Shown here one piece after another: positions 61,768 to 64,000 of a stretch of 64,000 bases of DNA. The notes below the pieces were generated by a model. It saw only the letters and a program-made list of their open reading frames with translations, made no database searches and was not told where the DNA came from. The stretch lies in NCBI GenBank assembly GCA_963854835.1, contig OY978526.1, positions 704,001-768,000 of the forward strand. The letters are read 5' to 3'. Made by a program: the position numbers and the translations under genes. Numbering within the stretch: the first letter of the stretch is position 1; every line of letters starts with the position of its first letter. The stretch comes from Megamerina dolium (taxonomy: Eukaryota; Arthropoda; Insecta; Diptera; Megamerinidae).

Positions 61768-63352
61768 TACAGTCGGCTGGGCCCGACCAAATTATACCCA
61801 AATTATATATGTAGATTTATATATAAAAAGTTTACTCGAATATCCATCTTTTTCTTTTATTTCCACTTTTCGAGAAAAAATTTTTGCATATACTACTAAT
61901 TTACACCTGAAATACGATTGACTTTGACGAAGTACTTTGTATGTTATGAGGGTTGTAAAAGGGATAAATTAAAGGATTTTAAGATAATTCCGAGACTTAG
62001 TACGGTGGATACATAAAAAATGGGAGTGCCTTACCTCTTTCCTGTAAATCTAATTAATTTTGCAATATTAATTCACACCTTAAATTTGGTTGTCCTACGC
62101 TGAATAGTTTGCAAGTTATGATGGTTAACATTTTTTTTAATTTCCGCAACTTTGTATGGGAACCCCAAGAAAGAGTAGGCGTGGCACACGGATTTTTTGC
62201 CAGATTATTTTCGAATACCATAGTAATCCAAGTGTCAATTATGGATATTCTAAACATAAGATTGCAGAAGTTACAGCTGTTTCAATTTAAATAAAGTACA
62301 TACGCTTTGTATGGGAGCTACTATAAAAAGTAGGTGTGGCTCGACCATTTCTGGTAAGGTTATGTAGTAGCATAATGTGACTCTATGTGTTGTCCCAGGT
62401 GGTATATTAAGTGAGTTATAGCAAGTTAAAGATTTTGAAAATTCCGAGGTTAGTCGCTTTGAATGCTTGGTGTGGGCGTGGCTATTGACCGATCATGCCC
62501 AATATGAATCTCCTCCGTACCCTTGGATCAAAGGTTACTTATGCCAAATTTCGTCAAAATAGCTCAATATTTCCTCAAGTTATCGTGCGAACCAGCCAGG
62601 TGACAGACAGACGCTGATCACGAATATATATCTATATCTATATCTCCGGAGATTCCTTCAAGTGGTCACAAACATCTGACCGAAATGAATATACCTTGCA
62701 TATTGCATTATGCAGGGTATAAAAACTTATGCATGGTACTCGTAAATTCATTTCAGTTAGGTTTTTTGTATCTACTTGAAGCAAGCCCCGGAGATATAGA
62801 AAATCTTGTATATTCTTGATCAGCGTGGACAGTCAATTTAGCGATATATCACGTCTACTTCTTAATATGGCTCCTATTCAAAGTCGCAAAATTTTCAAAC
62901 TAGTTTAAGCCGCCTTTACCTGCGAAATATTCCGCAGTGGACAATCATATTTAAGGTGTGGATTAGTATTGTAAGGATAAATGGTCCTACAAGAAATAAT
63001 CAAGCCGCACCCTTTATTTAGCTTAGCTCCCATACAAACTCGTGTACACATTTTGATGCGTGAAATAATTGTTCAATGAAGGAGCGCGCCTCGCGATAAA
63101 TTTATTGTAGGTGCAATTTTAAAAATTGTTTTGAGACAGACATAATGAAAATGAATACATATTTACTTGATGGGAGCTTACTAAAAAATTGGCGTTTTAC
63201 GTCTTCTAGTTCTAGAAGTTTAGCATTTTATCCATTGAATTATGTATTTCTTATTTTAAAACTTTACACTCTGAAATTATACTCTAAAACTGCATAAAAG
63301 ATGGCTACGGTAAGTTTTGTGCAGGGTATAAATCGGATGGCTGGGCCGACTG
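61768..63352. repeat. Degenerate 1.6-kb element with inverted ends
   Basis: The left end ACAGTCGGCTGGGCCCGACC and the right end (complement ACAGTCGGCCCAGCCATCC) are inverted, each followed inward by an attataccc / atttataccc run. The interior is non-coding, with phrases such as tgccaaatttcgtcaaaata and gacagacagacgctgatcac, and gggtataaaa at 62717. These are common in degenerate dipteran repeats. A related piece is at 2225-2360. Confidence 0.55.
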
Positions 63353-64000
63353 TATATTTGAACAATACGTTGTCTTAAGCACAAGGCAATTGTCCGCTTT
63401 TAATTACATTTTCCACTACTTTAAAAGTTAATTTAACTAACAACTAGTTTAAAGGAACTATTTCAAAAACTAATATTTAGTAAAATGATTTTTGCTAGTC
63501 CTACATGGGATGAATTCATTTACTCTTCTATTGAACAAACATAAAAAAATATGGGTATGAAAACAAAATAGATTTCACAGAATCAAAAAAAAAAAAAATG
63601 AATCTATAGTTTAAGCTTTTCTACGTTTGAATACATAAATGCATAACAAATACTACATTACATTGAGGGAATGCAAAAAAGGAAGTAATGAAATTACCAA
63701 AGTCTTTACATGTGGATTAAATGTGAAATGTTGCAAAACATTGTATATATCGTACATATGTACAGACGGTATGGATGAACTATTATGTTTATTAGAGTAA
63801 CCCAAATATCTGGTAACGAATATATTTAAGGGTATAGAAAAAATAGAAAAATTGTACGAATATATTCAAGATTTGTACTTCCTCGATGATTGAAAATACT
63901 ATGGTATGACTCGGTTTGATTCGCCTTCTTTCTGAGGCCCAACATTAATTTTATACCAACGGTTTCATCGAATTTCTCTAACAGCATCATCTTTCGATTT
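63353..64000. other. AT-rich tail of the window, nothing recognised
   Basis: No coding region, RNA gene or defined repeat was identified. Confidence 0.4.

Overview
The window is nuclear DNA from a higher fly. The gene set is insect: Fas1, a DnaJA co-chaperone ending in a CaaX box, an acid sphingomyelinase and a CRH-binding protein. Introns of about 50-70 bp have GT-AG junctions, and the DNA between genes is AT-rich and packed with transposons. DD41D (rosa-type) mariners, a lineage first described from Ceratitis rosa, make a tephritid fruit fly the best guess. That is an inference; a bacterium or virus is excluded by the spliced genes.

Layout. (1) 1-18.3 kb: the 5' part of Fas1 on the minus strand. 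The signal-peptide exon lies at 18.2-18.3 kb, and six further exons encoding two FAS1 domains lie at 4.4-5.6 kb. The 12.6-kb intron between them holds a decayed R1-type retrotransposon, mariner relics, a solo LTR, MITEs and SINE pieces; the intron to the left holds a Tc1 element. (2) 22.0-26.0 kb, plus: WDR36/UTP21, a complete five-exon ribosome-biogenesis gene of 900 aa. (3) 27.7-28.6 kb, plus: an intronless 300-aa protein I do not recognise. (4) 29.0-30.3 kb: a rosa-like DD41D element broken only by one homopolymer frameshift. (5) 32-33.8 kb: mariner relic, MITE and a tRNA-derived SINE. (6) 34.9-36.1 kb, minus: Droj2/DNAJA, complete in two exons, 403 aa. (7) 36.5-45.7 kb: a transposon-only district with a decayed 3.9-kb PIF/Harbinger element, a 0.96-kb palindrome made of two opposed MITEs, five copies of a 202-bp MITE family and a deleted hAT element. 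(8) 46.4-48.9 kb, plus: acid sphingomyelinase, six exons. (9) 49.2-51.6 kb: deleted DD41D, Ty3/gypsy and non-LTR remains. (10) 53.2-56.6 kb, minus: CRH-binding protein, six exons with the first exon unresolved. (11) 57.0-58.7 kb: an intact Tc1-like element with a full 346-aa DD34E transposase. (12) 58.7-64 kb: no gene seen, mostly degenerate repeats.

The host genes are unrelated in function and do not form a pathway. The notable biology is mobile DNA: several MITE families with TTA target duplications sit beside a dead Harbinger source element, and one MITE family shares internal sequence with it. Exon boundaries were set by reading splice sites and checking frame; each complete gene closes in frame. 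Nothing was searched against a database.
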